Assembly (NCBI RefSeq): GCF_000243675.2
Contig: NZ_AHMM02000015.1
Location: 372,001-436,000, forward strand
DNA: 64,000 bases
Source: Leptospira inadai serovar Lyme str. 10
GTDB lineage: Bacteria; Spirochaetota; Leptospiria; Leptospirales; Leptospiraceae
Reading direction: 5' to 3'
Positions 17,919 to 26,053 of the stretch are shown in pieces (position 1 is the stretch's first letter; the number at the start of each line of letters is the position of its first letter). Made by a program: the position numbers and the translations under genes. The notes below the pieces were generated by a model. That model was not told the origin of the DNA and did no database searches. It saw only the letters and a program-made list of their open reading frames with translations.

Positions 17919-19301
17919 CTATGAGTCAAGAGGGAGATAAGCGACAAAATTGTACTCCGGAATTTTCGGTTCCCATCCATAGGTTTCCTGAATCTTCCGT
18001 TCCAATCCCTCGGCGCCACCCTTTTCCCCGTGAACGATATATATCCTAGGGTTGGATCCTCTTAGATCCGATAGCCAATCGACAAGTTCCGCTTGATCCG
18101 CGTGTGCCGAGAATCCGTCTATGATATCGACGCTACATCGGACAGGATGCCATTTTCCGCGTATTTTAATTTCTTTTTCCCCATCCAAGAGATTCCTTCC
18201 ACGAGTTCCTTCCGCCTGGTATCCCGCGAGCAAAACCAAGGAATTGGGATCTTTCAGAGTCTCCTCTAAATATGTAAGTACTCGCCCTCCGGTTGCCATC
18301 CCGCTTCCCGCGATTACGATCTTAGGGCCCATTAAAGTGGAAATATGCTTGGTTTCATCCGCGTGTTGCACGATCGAAATTTGTTCGCACATCGCGTCCA
18401 AGTCCGATTTATTAATCTTATGCCAATCCGCTCCGTAACGACGAAAGATTTCCAGAATATGAAGCCCCATCGGAGAATCCATATAAACGGGCGTCGGAGG
18501 AATTCTTCCTTCAATCCTCAATTTCCAAAGCAGATACATGAGAAGCTGAGTCCGCTCGACAGCGAAGCTTGGAATGATTATGCTTCCTTTTTTTTCCGCG
18601 AATTCGTTTATCAACGATGCTAATTTATTCTCGGACTTTCCCGAATGAAGCCTATTACCGTACGTAGATTCGATCAAAAGCAAATCCGCATGTTTCGGCT
18701 TTTCGGGAGGAAACAAGAGCGGATCGTCTTTTCTTCCTAAATCTCCGGAAAACAAAAACGTCTTCCCGTTAACTTGGATCTCGATCGAACTGGCGCCGAG
18801 AATATGTCCTGCATAAAAAAAACGGGCTCGTATCCGCGGGAACAAGTCGAACCAAACGCCGATTTCCCGTCTGCGAAAGAAAGAAATGGTCTTTTCTACA
18901 TCCTTTATTTCATAAAGAGGTAAAGCAGGCAAATGCTTCGAATACCCGTGACGATTTGCAGCCTCCGCGTCTTCTTCTTGCAGATGGGCGCTGTCTTTTA
19001 AAATGATCTCGGCTACGTCGAGGGTAGGAGCGGTTGCCAAAATGTTTCCTGAAAATCCCGATTTCACCAACCTAGGTAAGTAACCTGTGTGATCCAAATG
19101 TCCGTGAGTCAAAAGGATAACATCGATTCGTTCAGCCTCCGTCGGAAGAACATCCCAATTTCGTAAGCGCAATTCCTTAATGCCTTGGAATAATCCGCAA
19201 TCGATCAAAATATTTTTGCCGAATACGGTAAGGAGGTATTTAGATCCGGTGACGGTGCCGACAGCTCCTAAAAATCGTAAGCTTGCGATTTCGGAATTCA
19301 T
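17919..19301 (-). CDS. Beta-CASP metallo-beta-lactamase fold protein (RNA-processing exonuclease type)
   Basis: A 460-residue protein. The metallo-beta-lactamase core has HGHLDH (H66, H68, D70, H71) binding two zinc ions, followed by AGHILGAS and SGDLGR. The beta-CASP insertion is visible as the ESTYGNR segment, the IPSFAVERTQ stretch and GSGMATGGR. The C-terminal RMMBL-type part contains DGFSAHADQ and the IVHGEKGG motif. This is the layout of bacterial relatives of CPSF-73, which act on RNA. It is transcribed alone, downstream of the terminator of the second flagellin. The exact substrate is unknown. Confidence 0.9.
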   Translation of the reverse strand: MNSEIASLRFLGAVGTVTGSKYLLTVFGKNILIDCGLFQGIKELRLRNWDVLPTEAERIDVILLTHGHLDHTGYLPRLVKSGFSGNILATAPTLDVAEIILKDSAHLQEEDAEAANRHGYSKHLPALPLYEIKDVEKTISFFRRREIGVWFDLFPRIRARFFYAGHILGASSIEIQVNGKTFLFSGDLGRKDDPLLFPPEKPKHADLLLIESTYGNRLHSGKSENKLASLINEFAEKKGSIIIPSFAVERTQLLMYLLWKLRIEGRIPPTPVYMDSPMGLHILEIFRRYGADWHKINKSDLDAMCEQISIVQHADETKHISTLMGPKIVIAGSGMATGGRVLTYLEETLKDPNSLVLLAGYQAEGTRGRNLLDGEKEIKIRGKWHPVRCSVDIIDGFSAHADQAELVDWLSDLRGSNPRIYIVHGEKGGAEGLERKIQETYGWEPKIPEYNFVAYLPLDS

Positions 19302-19334
19302 AGAAAGAATTATCCTTTATTAATATATTTAAGC

Positions 19335-19363
19335 ATAAAAAAGCCCGCCTGATTAGCGGGCTT
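19335..19363 (-). terminator. Rho-independent terminator of the second flagellin gene
   Basis: aagcccgc (19341-19348) and gcgggctt (19356-19363) form a perfect 8-bp GC-rich stem with a 7-base loop. On the minus strand it runs into a U-tract (complement of the A-run at 19337-19342). It sits about 80 bases after the flagellin stop and before the start of the beta-CASP gene. Confidence 0.92.
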
Positions 19364-19444
19364 ACAATTCATAATTTTAAGTTCGACCGATAAAATCCGA
19401 ACGAACTGCACTTTCAGGCTTCAAGTTTACTTTAAGGTAAAAGA

Positions 19445-20296
19445 TCAGCCGAATCTTTCGCTCAAAAGCTTTACGACCTGCTCGGGTCGCATGTTTGCTT
19501 GCGCCAGCATCGCGACTCCGCTCTTGGTCAGTATTTGATTCTTCGTAAATTCCACGATATGTTCCGCGACGTCCGCGTCTCGAACGCGACTTTCCGCCGA
19601 AACCATATTAATGTAATTTGCCTGTAAACCTTCCGCCGTAATCTCTAATCGGTTGTAGTAAGCTCCTAAATCGGATCTCTGCTTATTGACTCTTTGGATT
19701 GCATTATCCAAAATGCCGATCATCGAATTGGAGGAAGCCGGAGTGGATAAAGTCTGCTTTTTCCCGTTGCTTTCCAATTGTAAAGCTGCTGCGTTCATAG
19801 CGTCCACGAAAATTTCGAGCTTCTCGTTCTGATTCGGACCAACGTGAAGTTGGATGGGATTCTTGGATTCCTTGGAATAAGCCCCGCTTAACGGGCGAAT
19901 CTTATTGAATTCGGCCGTTTTTCCCAAACGATCCACTTCGTCTATCAGTTGGTCGACTTCGAGCTGAACCAATTTTCGATCGTCGTCCGAGTAGATTCCG
20001 TTGGAAGTCTGAACGGAAAGCTCTCTCAATCTTTGCAGAATATTATTCACCTGCTCTAGATTTCCTTCCGTGACTTGGATAAAGGAAACTCCGTCCATTA
20101 CGTTTCGTTCCGCCTGAGCGATGCCTCGAATCTGAGTCCGCATTCTTTCGGATACCGCAAATCCCAACGCATCATCTCCGGCGCGATTGATGCGCATTCC
20201 GGTAGAAAGCTTTTCTGCGACCTTGTCCTGATCTTGGTTTACTGTCTTCAGTACATTATTCGTACGAAGAGCGCTGATGTTGTGATTGATAATCAT
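19445..20296 (-). CDS. flaB: Flagellar filament core protein FlaB (flagellin), copy 2
   Basis: A 283-residue flagellin. The ATG at 20296 is chosen because it gives the conserved [10 protein letters not shown] start and stands six bases after gggagg; two TTG codons lie immediately upstream in frame. [25 protein letters not shown] and the C-terminal MLAQANMRPEQVVKLL are flagellin D0/D1 segments. The short centre lacks outer domains, as in other spirochaetal FlaB proteins. It differs from copy 1 throughout the middle, so the two are old paralogues rather than a recent duplication. It ends at a strong terminator and has a long structured leader. Confidence 0.95.
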   Translation of the reverse strand: MIINHNISALRTNNVLKTVNQDQDKVAEKLSTGMRINRAGDDALGFAVSERMRTQIRGIAQAERNVMDGVSFIQVTEGNLEQVNNILQRLRELSVQTSNGIYSDDDRKLVQLEVDQLIDEVDRLGKTAEFNKIRPLSGAYSKESKNPIQLHVGPNQNEKLEIFVDAMNAAALQLESNGKKQTLSTPASSNSMIGILDNAIQRVNKQRSDLGAYYNRLEITAEGLQANYINMVSAESRVRDADVAEHIVEFTKNQILTKSGVAMLAQANMRPEQVVKLLSERFG

Positions 20297-20354
20297 CAAC
20301 AACCTCCCTGTAGATGAGGTACGGATCCGTCCGCACCTATATTTCCGGATCTTT

Positions 20355-20385
20355 GGGGGGAGGGGAGCCCCCCGGGCTACCCGGG
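20355..20385 (-). promoter_or_regulatory. Two mutually exclusive GC hairpins in the flaB copy 2 leader
   Basis: On the minus-strand RNA, cccggg (20385-20380) can pair with cccggg (20376-20371). Alternatively the complement of 20373-20368 (six G) can pair with the complement of 20360-20355 (six C). The two stems share 20371-20373, so only one can form at a time. They lie 60-90 bases upstream of the start codon. This suggests a leader switch or a stabilising structure. Neither alternative covers the ribosome-binding site. Confidence 0.45.
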
Positions 20386-20501
20386 TTCCACTGCGAATTT
20401 CCGCTCCCTAATTTTTCCGAAGGGGCGGACTTTTTTTATAATTTCTCCTAAAGGACTAAACCATCAAAGACGATATTGTCTATAGGGAAAATTCTGTTTA
20501 G

Positions 20502-20529
20502 AATATACTCCCTTTTGATCAATCTGCAA
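20502..20529 (-). promoter_or_regulatory. Candidate sigma-70 promoter of flaB copy 2
   Basis: Read on the minus strand, TTGCAG (20529-20524) and TATATT (20507-20502) are 16 bases apart. Transcription would start about 200 bases before the flaB ATG, giving a long leader containing the GC hairpins. No good sigma-28 match was found in the gap, but weaker variants cannot be excluded. Confidence 0.4.
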
Positions 20530-20609
20530 CTTTTTTTCCTGGTACCAGCCCTTTTCCTAGGGAAATTTCTGCCCCTTCCTAAGATTTTGTCTCCTAATTC
20601 CTTATTTAT

Positions 20610-21167
20610 ATGAAAATATACACGAAAAAGGGCGACTCTGGGACAACCTCTCTTGCCAACGGATTGAGAGTTTCCAAAGCGGATGACCGCGTTGAATTGT
20701 ACGGAACCGCAGACGAATTGAATTCTTCCTTGGGAGTGGCAAGCGCCTTCCTGAAATCGGATTCTAAATTAAGAGCGAGTCTAGAACGAATCCAAAATCT
20801 TCTATTTGAATTAGGATCGGAACTCGCAGGTTACAGAAAGGATGACGGTACTTCCTGCTTGTTGGAAGAAGATACTCTCCAGCTGGAACGAGAAATCGAT
20901 GAATGGCAAAATTCCCTTACCCCTCTTAAGCATTTTATACTGCCAGGAGGTTCCCAGGCCTCGGCACTTCTTCATGTAAGCCGCACTCTAGCCCGCAGGC
21001 TTGAAAGAGAATTGGTAAAGGCCAAAGATTCCCGCATGGAAATTCATCCGGAAACTTTGAAATTCCTAAACCGTCTCTCGGATCATTTATTCGTAGCCGC
21101 TCGATATGCAAATTTCGAATCCAATATAAAGGAGCCTCAATGGCAGTCGAGAGCCAAGGGAAATTAA
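20610..21167 (+). CDS. Cob(I)yrinic acid a,c-diamide/cob(I)alamin adenosyltransferase, PduO type
   Basis: A 185-residue PduO/MMAB-class enzyme that transfers adenosyl from ATP to cob(I)alamin. The ATP-binding N-terminus TKKGDSGTTSL, the ELYGTADELNS segment, FILPGGSQASALLHVSRTLARR and LNRLSDHLFVAAR are all family hallmarks, with the conserved Arg, Asp and Asn positions. It supplies adenosylcobalamin, consistent with the B12-dependent ribonucleotide reductase at the right edge of the window. It overlaps the next gene by 28 bases. No Shine-Dalgarno sequence is evident before the ATG. Confidence 0.93.
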   Translation: MKIYTKKGDSGTTSLANGLRVSKADDRVELYGTADELNSSLGVASAFLKSDSKLRASLERIQNLLFELGSELAGYRKDDGTSCLLEEDTLQLEREIDEWQNSLTPLKHFILPGGSQASALLHVSRTLARRLERELVKAKDSRMEIHPETLKFLNRLSDHLFVAARYANFESNIKEPQWQSRAKGN

Positions 21168-22453
21168 GACATCCGAAAGGACTTTTTATTCTTTTCTTAG
21201 TCGAGATGTGGGAAAGATTTTCCTTCTACGGAATGCGGGCCCTGCTCGTTTTGTTTCTGACTAAGGAATGGCTGCTTTCCGATCCGGAAGCAAACCGAAT
21301 TTACGGAGTCTATAACGGACTCGTATATCTAACTCCGATCTTCGGAGGATTTCTAGCGGATCGTTTTTTAGGGTATCGATCGTCCATCTTTCTGGGGGGA
21401 CTTTTGATGATGTTCGGACACCTCTCCTTAGCCATAGACGGAAGCGTTCCGTTTTTTTTAGGCTTGGCTCTTTTGATCTTAGGGAACGGATTCTTTAAGC
21501 CCTGTATTTCGACTGTGGTTGGTAGAATTTACGAATTGGAAGGAAAGTCCGATTTAAAGGATTCGGGTTTTACGATTTTCTATTTCGGAATCAATACAGG
21601 CGCGGTGCTAGGAACCTGGGCCTGCGCGAACATCGCTGATATTTACGGTTGGCACTACGGATTCGGAGTCGCGGCAGGAGGAATGCTGACCGGATTACTT
21701 ATCTTTGCCTTTCTAGGAAGAAAGATCTCCGGAAAGGCTTTTATCCCCGGAAACGATACGGATTCGAAGATCGAGTCCGAAGCCTCCTACGTCGATAGTT
21801 CATCGACCGGCATTGTGGACGCGGGAAGGATCCGGGCAATTCTGGTTTTTTCTAGCGTCACGATCGTCTTTTGGGCTTCGTTCGAACAGATGGGTTCCTC
21901 CTTGAACCTGATCATTGATCGGTATGTGGATCGAAATTTCTACGGTTGGGAAATCCCCGCCGCTAATTACCAATCCTTAAATCCTATTTTTGTGATCTTA
22001 CTTTCGTTGGCGATCTCTTGGGCCTGGAGAAAATTAGAAGCCTCGGGAATTCATGTTTCAAGCGTCACTAAATTTTGCTCGGCATTGATTACCCTTGCCT
22101 CGGGTTTTTTGGTTCTTTCCATCGCAACTTCGGTATCGTCGGGTAAATTCTCTTCGGGGTGGATCGTTCTTGCGATTTTATTCCATACCATCGGAGAGCT
22201 TTTGATTTCGCCGGTCGGCTTATCTTTAATCACGAAACTTGCTCCGACTAAAATGGCATCCATGATGATGGGGATCTTTTTTCTTTCCAGCTTCTTCGGA
22301 CATTTGATCGCCGGCGAACTGGCGGGTCTCATGGGAGGACGGGAGAATCTACCCGTCTTCTTTCTGATCTTCGTGATCTTTCCGGGAATCGTAGGAATCT
22401 TCTTATTTCTGTTTCGGAAAAAATTAGAAGCTTGGATGCATGGAGTAAGATGA
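21140..22453 (+). CDS. POT (PTR2) family proton-dependent oligopeptide transporter
   Basis: A 437-residue major-facilitator protein with about 12-14 hydrophobic segments. EMWERFSFYGM is the ExxERFxYYG proton-coupling motif in helix 1 of POT transporters. GGFLADRFLGYR matches the following loop signature, and FYFGINTGAVLG the PTR2 signature 2 region. It imports di- or tripeptides with protons. A ribosome-binding site (aaaggag) lies before the ATG, inside the end of the adenosyltransferase gene. Its TGA overlaps the next start (ATGA), implying coupling to the cell-wall hydrolase gene, which could release peptides for it. Confidence 0.92.
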   Translation: MAVESQGKLRHPKGLFILFLVEMWERFSFYGMRALLVLFLTKEWLLSDPEANRIYGVYNGLVYLTPIFGGFLADRFLGYRSSIFLGGLLMMFGHLSLAIDGSVPFFLGLALLILGNGFFKPCISTVVGRIYELEGKSDLKDSGFTIFYFGINTGAVLGTWACANIADIYGWHYGFGVAAGGMLTGLLIFAFLGRKISGKAFIPGNDTDSKIESEASYVDSSSTGIVDAGRIRAILVFSSVTIVFWASFEQMGSSLNLIIDRYVDRNFYGWEIPAANYQSLNPIFVILLSLAISWAWRKLEASGIHVSSVTKFCSALITLASGFLVLSIATSVSSGKFSSGWIVLAILFHTIGELLISPVGLSLITKLAPTKMASMMMGIFFLSSFFGHLIAGELAGLMGGRENLPVFFLIFVIFPGIVGIFLFLFRKKLEAWMHGVR

Positions 22454-23703
22454 AATCGAAAATTTCAATTCTTATTCTGATCTGTATTTTTCAAGTTCCG
22501 TTAGTTGCGGATCCGTTTCAAGATCTGCTAAAGGACGATTTCTCCAGAGGTCAGACCTTACTGATCAAGAATACCGTCTTTCAAAAAATCGGAAAAAGAT
22601 CCGGCGACAAAGATGTCCTGGCAATCACCAAGAAAATCGTCCCTTGGGCAATTTTGGAAGGTTTGCCGCCGGAGAAAGTAGCGGACCTAATTTTAAAAAT
22701 TGATATCGCGCAAACTGCGGGACTTAGTTTTGAAGAAGCGGAAGACGCGATTCCTCCTTCCGCTACTCGGAATCTTAGCGACGAAGATTTTCCGTACGTC
22801 GCATTGTATTTAAAGGAAACGAAATTGTCGGGGATTCGAGAGGAGGTTCGAAATCGATTCCTGGAGGCTGCCTTAGAGAAACAATGGTCCGGATTTTCCG
22901 TTCTAGCGGGCGGACGGGCCTTGTCTGCAGGAAAGCTGGTTGATTTTCCGCAAAATAGACTCGCGACAAGGATTCTAAAACGATTCAGCCCGGGAGGAAG
23001 AAAGGAAACTCTCGCCCGGTGGGAAAAGGATTTTAAATCGGTATTGAACGATACGCTGGAAGGAGGTTCGTACATTCTTCTTTCAAATCTGAAGACGGTC
23101 TATAACCAAGGTTTGAATTCGAAAGAGCCCGACTTGAGCAAAGCTAGAGCAGTAGAAAACTCGTTACGCGAAATCGGTCAGATCGTAATCGGAGATCGCC
23201 CGAAGTTCGAACCGGTTAGCGAACCGCCCTTAGTTCCGAATCTTCCCGAACCGAATGAACCCTTGCCGGAACCGAACGTTATAAAACAAAATTGGCAGAC
23301 AGTATCGGCGTCTATGCTGCGTAAGGTTGCCGGAGAATGGGTAGGAACTCCTTATAAATGGGCAGGGGCGGCAAAAACAGGCACCGACTGCTCCGGGTTT
23401 ACTTACAGAGCCTTGACCGATACTAGAATCGGAGTCCCGGAAAATCGAATGTCCCGGGCCTCCAACGCTCAAACGAAACTCGGAGTCGCCGTCGCTCATA
23501 ACGAAATGCGAGCAGGAGATTTGATTTTCTTTTCCGCGTCACCCAACCAGGCAAAAGTAACCCATGTCGGACTAGTACTTTCGGAAACAGAGTTTGCGCA
23601 TGCTTCCTCTTCTCGCGGAGTAATTTTCGATAAGGTCAATTCCAAGTGGTGGCTGGATCGTTTCGTACTCTCAAGACGATTATTTCGGACTGTGATCGAT
23701 TAA
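22450..23703 (+). CDS. Exported NlpC/P60 family cell-wall peptidase
   Basis: From the coupled ATG at 22450 the protein has 417 residues. A signal peptide (ISILILICIFQVPLVA) is followed by a helical region of about 250 residues with no recognised domain and a Pro/Glu-rich linker (residues about 255-275). The C-terminal NlpC/P60 domain has the catalytic triad C314 (GTDCSGF), H372 (VTHVGL) and H384 (FAHASS). It probably cuts peptide stems of peptidoglycan in the periplasm. A TTG at 22432 in frame is a less likely start because it lacks a signal-peptide-compatible N-terminus. Confidence 0.88.
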   Translation: MKSKISILILICIFQVPLVADPFQDLLKDDFSRGQTLLIKNTVFQKIGKRSGDKDVLAITKKIVPWAILEGLPPEKVADLILKIDIAQTAGLSFEEAEDAIPPSATRNLSDEDFPYVALYLKETKLSGIREEVRNRFLEAALEKQWSGFSVLAGGRALSAGKLVDFPQNRLATRILKRFSPGGRKETLARWEKDFKSVLNDTLEGGSYILLSNLKTVYNQGLNSKEPDLSKARAVENSLREIGQIVIGDRPKFEPVSEPPLVPNLPEPNEPLPEPNVIKQNWQTVSASMLRKVAGEWVGTPYKWAGAAKTGTDCSGFTYRALTDTRIGVPENRMSRASNAQTKLGVAVAHNEMRAGDLIFFSASPNQAKVTHVGLVLSETEFAHASSSRGVIFDKVNSKWWLDRFVLSRRLFRTVID

Positions 23704-23715
23704 AATCCGCGTCGG

Positions 23716-23748
23716 CTTTCGCCTAAGATCTCAGGTAAAATGCGAAAG
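23716..23748. terminator. Possible terminator hairpin between convergent genes
   Basis: ctttcgc (23716-23722) pairs with gcgaaag (23742-23748), and the enclosed cctaagatct/cagg can pair further with wobbles. On the plus strand the hairpin is followed by attttag. It separates the NlpC/P60 gene from the convergent Lon-domain gene. Confidence 0.4.
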
Positions 23749-23756
23749 ATTTTAGC

Positions 23757-24371
23757 TCATTCTCCCAAATTCATTTCCTCTACGATCCAGAGTAATACCT
23801 TCGCCTTCGCGATCGGATCGGGATGAGAGAGAATCTCCTGCTTTTTCTGGAATTCGAAATTTAAAATCGAAGAAATGAAGTCGATCGGGAACGGGTGATT
23901 CCAGAGTTCGTTCATCCGCAAAATCAGATCTTCCTGCGCGCCTTCCGCCAAGAGAATTCGCTTGGTTAAGGAAAGAATCTTATCGAATACATCACGAAAA
24001 CCGTCTTCTTTCGTGTACTTTGTCTCGGAGGGAATTTTCTCGATGATTCCGATTCGAAACGGATCCATGACCTCGTATCCGCTTAGTTTAGCGATCCCTT
24101 TCCCTTCGAGAAGAATATTCGATCTTCCGTCCGGAAGGGGATCCCGTCGGATAATCGTTCCCCAACCAAAAACGGATTCGATCTCCGGATGAGGATCCTG
24201 CTTCTTTAAGGAATCCATTCGAATCGGAGCCACCGCCATTTCTTCCCCCGACTCGGAACAATAATCCAACATCATTCGATACCTGGGTTCGAATATATGT
24301 AGAGGAAGAAACGTTCCCGGAAATAGAATGATGCCGGGAAGGGGAAAGATAGGGATTGTAGTTGTTGACAC
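23757..24371 (-). CDS. Lon N-terminal (substrate-binding) domain protein
   Basis: A 204-residue protein made only of the LON substrate-binding domain (PUA-like). The start IPIFPLPGIILFPGTFLPLHIFEPRYRMM is the characteristic N-terminal strand and the FEPRYR motif; the AAA and protease domains of Lon are absent. Such stand-alone proteins are widespread and poorly understood. The start is GTG at 24371, as no ATG lies in frame nearby. It diverges from hldA across 63 bases. Confidence 0.88.
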   Translation of the reverse strand: MSTTTIPIFPLPGIILFPGTFLPLHIFEPRYRMMLDYCSESGEEMAVAPIRMDSLKKQDPHPEIESVFGWGTIIRRDPLPDGRSNILLEGKGIAKLSGYEVMDPFRIGIIEKIPSETKYTKEDGFRDVFDKILSLTKRILLAEGAQEDLILRMNELWNHPFPIDFISSILNFEFQKKQEILSHPDPIAKAKVLLWIVEEMNLGE

Positions 24372-24434
24372 CGAAGGAATATCCTAACCTTTTGAAGAGA
24401 AAACGCAAACGAATTTGCCAATCTCGGTCTGAAA

Positions 24435-25445
24435 TTGTATTCTATAGAAAAACATCAATATGTCGCCGCTTCTTCTAGACTCGCCAAAACGAAGATTATC
24501 GTATTAGGAGATCTTATTCTCGACGAGTATTTGTTCGGCGAAGTAAATCGAATTTCTCCGGAAGCACCGGTTCCAGTCGTCTGGATTCGAAAAGAAAAAA
24601 CGACTCTCGGCGGTGCCGGGAATGTGATCAAAAATTTATCCAGATTCGGAGTGCAATCCGTCGTTCTAGGACGATCCGGAAACGACGAGACCGCGAAAAC
24701 ATTAAGTCATTTGTTGACCTCCGAAAAGACGGAGGAAGGCGAAAACAAAGTGATTCGTTCCGAAAGAGTGCCGACAATCCTGAAAACAAGAGTGATAGCG
24801 GGTCATCAGCAAGTTTGTAGAATCGATCGGGAAGAAACTCTTTCCTTAACCCAAGAAGAAGAATCCGAATTGATTCGGGCATTCGCGGATCGGATCGACC
24901 GAGTAGACGGGGTTGTGTTATCGGATTATGATAAAGGAACCCTAACTCCTAAATTAATTCGTGAAGTCATTTCACTAGCGGTAAAAAAAGGGAAAATCGT
25001 CGCCGTCGATCCGCAGGTTTCTCATTTTTTTCAGTACGAAACGGCAAGCATCATGACTCCGAACCATCACGAGGCAGGGCGTGCTTTAGGAAGAAAATTG
25101 GATTCGGATGGGGAAGTCGAGATCGCCGCAAAGGAAATCGCGGAACGTCTCCGGTCTCCATCCATGATGATCACTCGCGGAGAAAAGGGAATGAGTCTTT
25201 ATCTAGCAAAGGAAGGAAAAACATATCATATCCCGACAGTCGCTAAGGAAGTCTTCGATGTCACCGGCGCCGGAGATACCGTCATATCCGCCTACACTGC
25301 CTTCCGCACCGCAGGTTTAACCGAATTGGAATCGGCACTCATTGCAAACGTGGCGGCCGGAGTCGTCGTAGGTAAACTAGGAGCCGAAACCGTTTCCCCG
25401 GAAGAACTGCAATTAGCCTTGGAAAAAAGAGGGCTATTTCGTTGA
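24435..25445 (+). CDS. hldA: D-glycero-beta-D-manno-heptose-7-phosphate kinase (HldE domain I type)
   Basis: A 336-residue PfkB-family sugar kinase. GDLILDEYLFGEVNRISPEAPVP and the glycine-rich TTLGGAGNVIKNL are RfaE N-domain hallmarks. VTGAGDTVISAY carries the catalytic Asp of the PfkB anion hole. It phosphorylates D,D-heptose 7-phosphate at C1 for ADP-heptose synthesis (LPS inner core). The adenylyltransferase is a separate gene here, coupled by a four-base overlap, rather than fused as in E. coli HldE. The start is TTG at 24435; no in-frame ATG precedes the conserved region. Confidence 0.92.
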   Translation: MYSIEKHQYVAASSRLAKTKIIVLGDLILDEYLFGEVNRISPEAPVPVVWIRKEKTTLGGAGNVIKNLSRFGVQSVVLGRSGNDETAKTLSHLLTSEKTEEGENKVIRSERVPTILKTRVIAGHQQVCRIDREETLSLTQEEESELIRAFADRIDRVDGVVLSDYDKGTLTPKLIREVISLAVKKGKIVAVDPQVSHFFQYETASIMTPNHHEAGRALGRKLDSDGEVEIAAKEIAERLRSPSMMITRGEKGMSLYLAKEGKTYHIPTVAKEVFDVTGAGDTVISAYTAFRTAGLTELESALIANVAAGVVVGKLGAETVSPEELQLALEKRGLFR

Positions 25446-25930
25446 CCATAATTCGATCCTGCTTGGAGAAAATCATACCGTTTTCGGAGGCCTCGCCCGT
25501 CGCAAATCGCGTTCGTAAAACTCATAAAATCGTATTTACGAACGGCGTCTTTGATTTGATGCACAAAGGACATTTAACGTATCTGGCCCAGGCGGCAGAA
25601 CTGGGCGATTTTCTTTGGATCGGTCTCAATTCCGATTCCTCCGTAAAAAAAATCAAAGGCCCGGAACGACCTATTCATCCTGAAGAGGATAGAGCCCTTC
25701 TTCTCGCATGTCTCTCTTTCGTGAATGCTGTTACCGTATTTACCGAAGAAACCCCTATCGAATTGATTTCAAGGATTCGTCCGGATATTCATACGAAGGG
25801 TGGGGACTACGATCGAGAGGCACTACCGGAAACTCCACTTGTCAGGAGTCTTGGTGGAGAAGTCCAGATTCTTCCCTTTATTCAGGGTTTTTCGAGCACG
25901 GAAATCATCCATAGGATTCGGGGAGTCTAA
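25442..25930 (+). CDS. hldC: D-glycero-beta-D-manno-heptose 1-phosphate adenylyltransferase (HldE domain II type)
   Basis: A 162-residue nucleotidyltransferase. TNGVFDLMHKGHLTYL holds the HxGH motif, and GLNSDSSVKKIKGPERP and the FSSTEII segment near the C-terminus are typical of RfaE domain II. It makes ADP-D,D-heptose from the product of its upstream neighbour after a phosphatase step. The TTG start at 25442 overlaps the hldA stop (TTGA), so translation is probably coupled. Confidence 0.92.
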   Translation: MTIIRSCLEKIIPFSEASPVANRVRKTHKIVFTNGVFDLMHKGHLTYLAQAAELGDFLWIGLNSDSSVKKIKGPERPIHPEEDRALLLACLSFVNAVTVFTEETPIELISRIRPDIHTKGGDYDREALPETPLVRSLGGEVQILPFIQGFSSTEIIHRIRGV

Positions 25931-25980
25931 CAAAAAGGGCGGATTTCCTCCGATCCGAATCCCATCGTTGTCCTTTCCGG

Positions 25981-26028
25981 GAAATTCTTTGAATTTCGGA
26001 GTTGGTTTTTCACGAACCGAGAAAAACC
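25981..26028 (+). promoter_or_regulatory. Two hairpins in the pyrG leader
   Basis: gaaatt/aatttc (25981-25997, 5-base loop) is followed by a perfect 8-bp stem ggtttttc/gaaaaacc (26004-26011 and 26021-26028, 9-base loop), ending 25 bases before the pyrG start. A ribosome-binding site aaggaggag-like stretch follows. No T-run follows the second stem, so it is not a plain terminator. Pyrimidine-dependent leader control of pyrG is known in Bacillus, but no matching mechanism is evident here. Confidence 0.4.
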
Positions 26029-26053
26029 CTGTTCAGCAAGGAAGGAGACGGAA

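Larger units (their letters stand above)
20297..20609. other. 313-bp divergent region between flaB copy 2 and the adenosyltransferase gene
   Basis: The gap holds the flaB promoter candidate and leader on the minus strand (separate entries) and whatever drives the adenosyltransferase gene on the plus strand. A TATAAT on the plus strand at 20437-20442 lacks a usable -35 element at 17 bases. Long T-runs occur near 20431 and 20530. No small gene is convincing. Confidence 0.4.
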
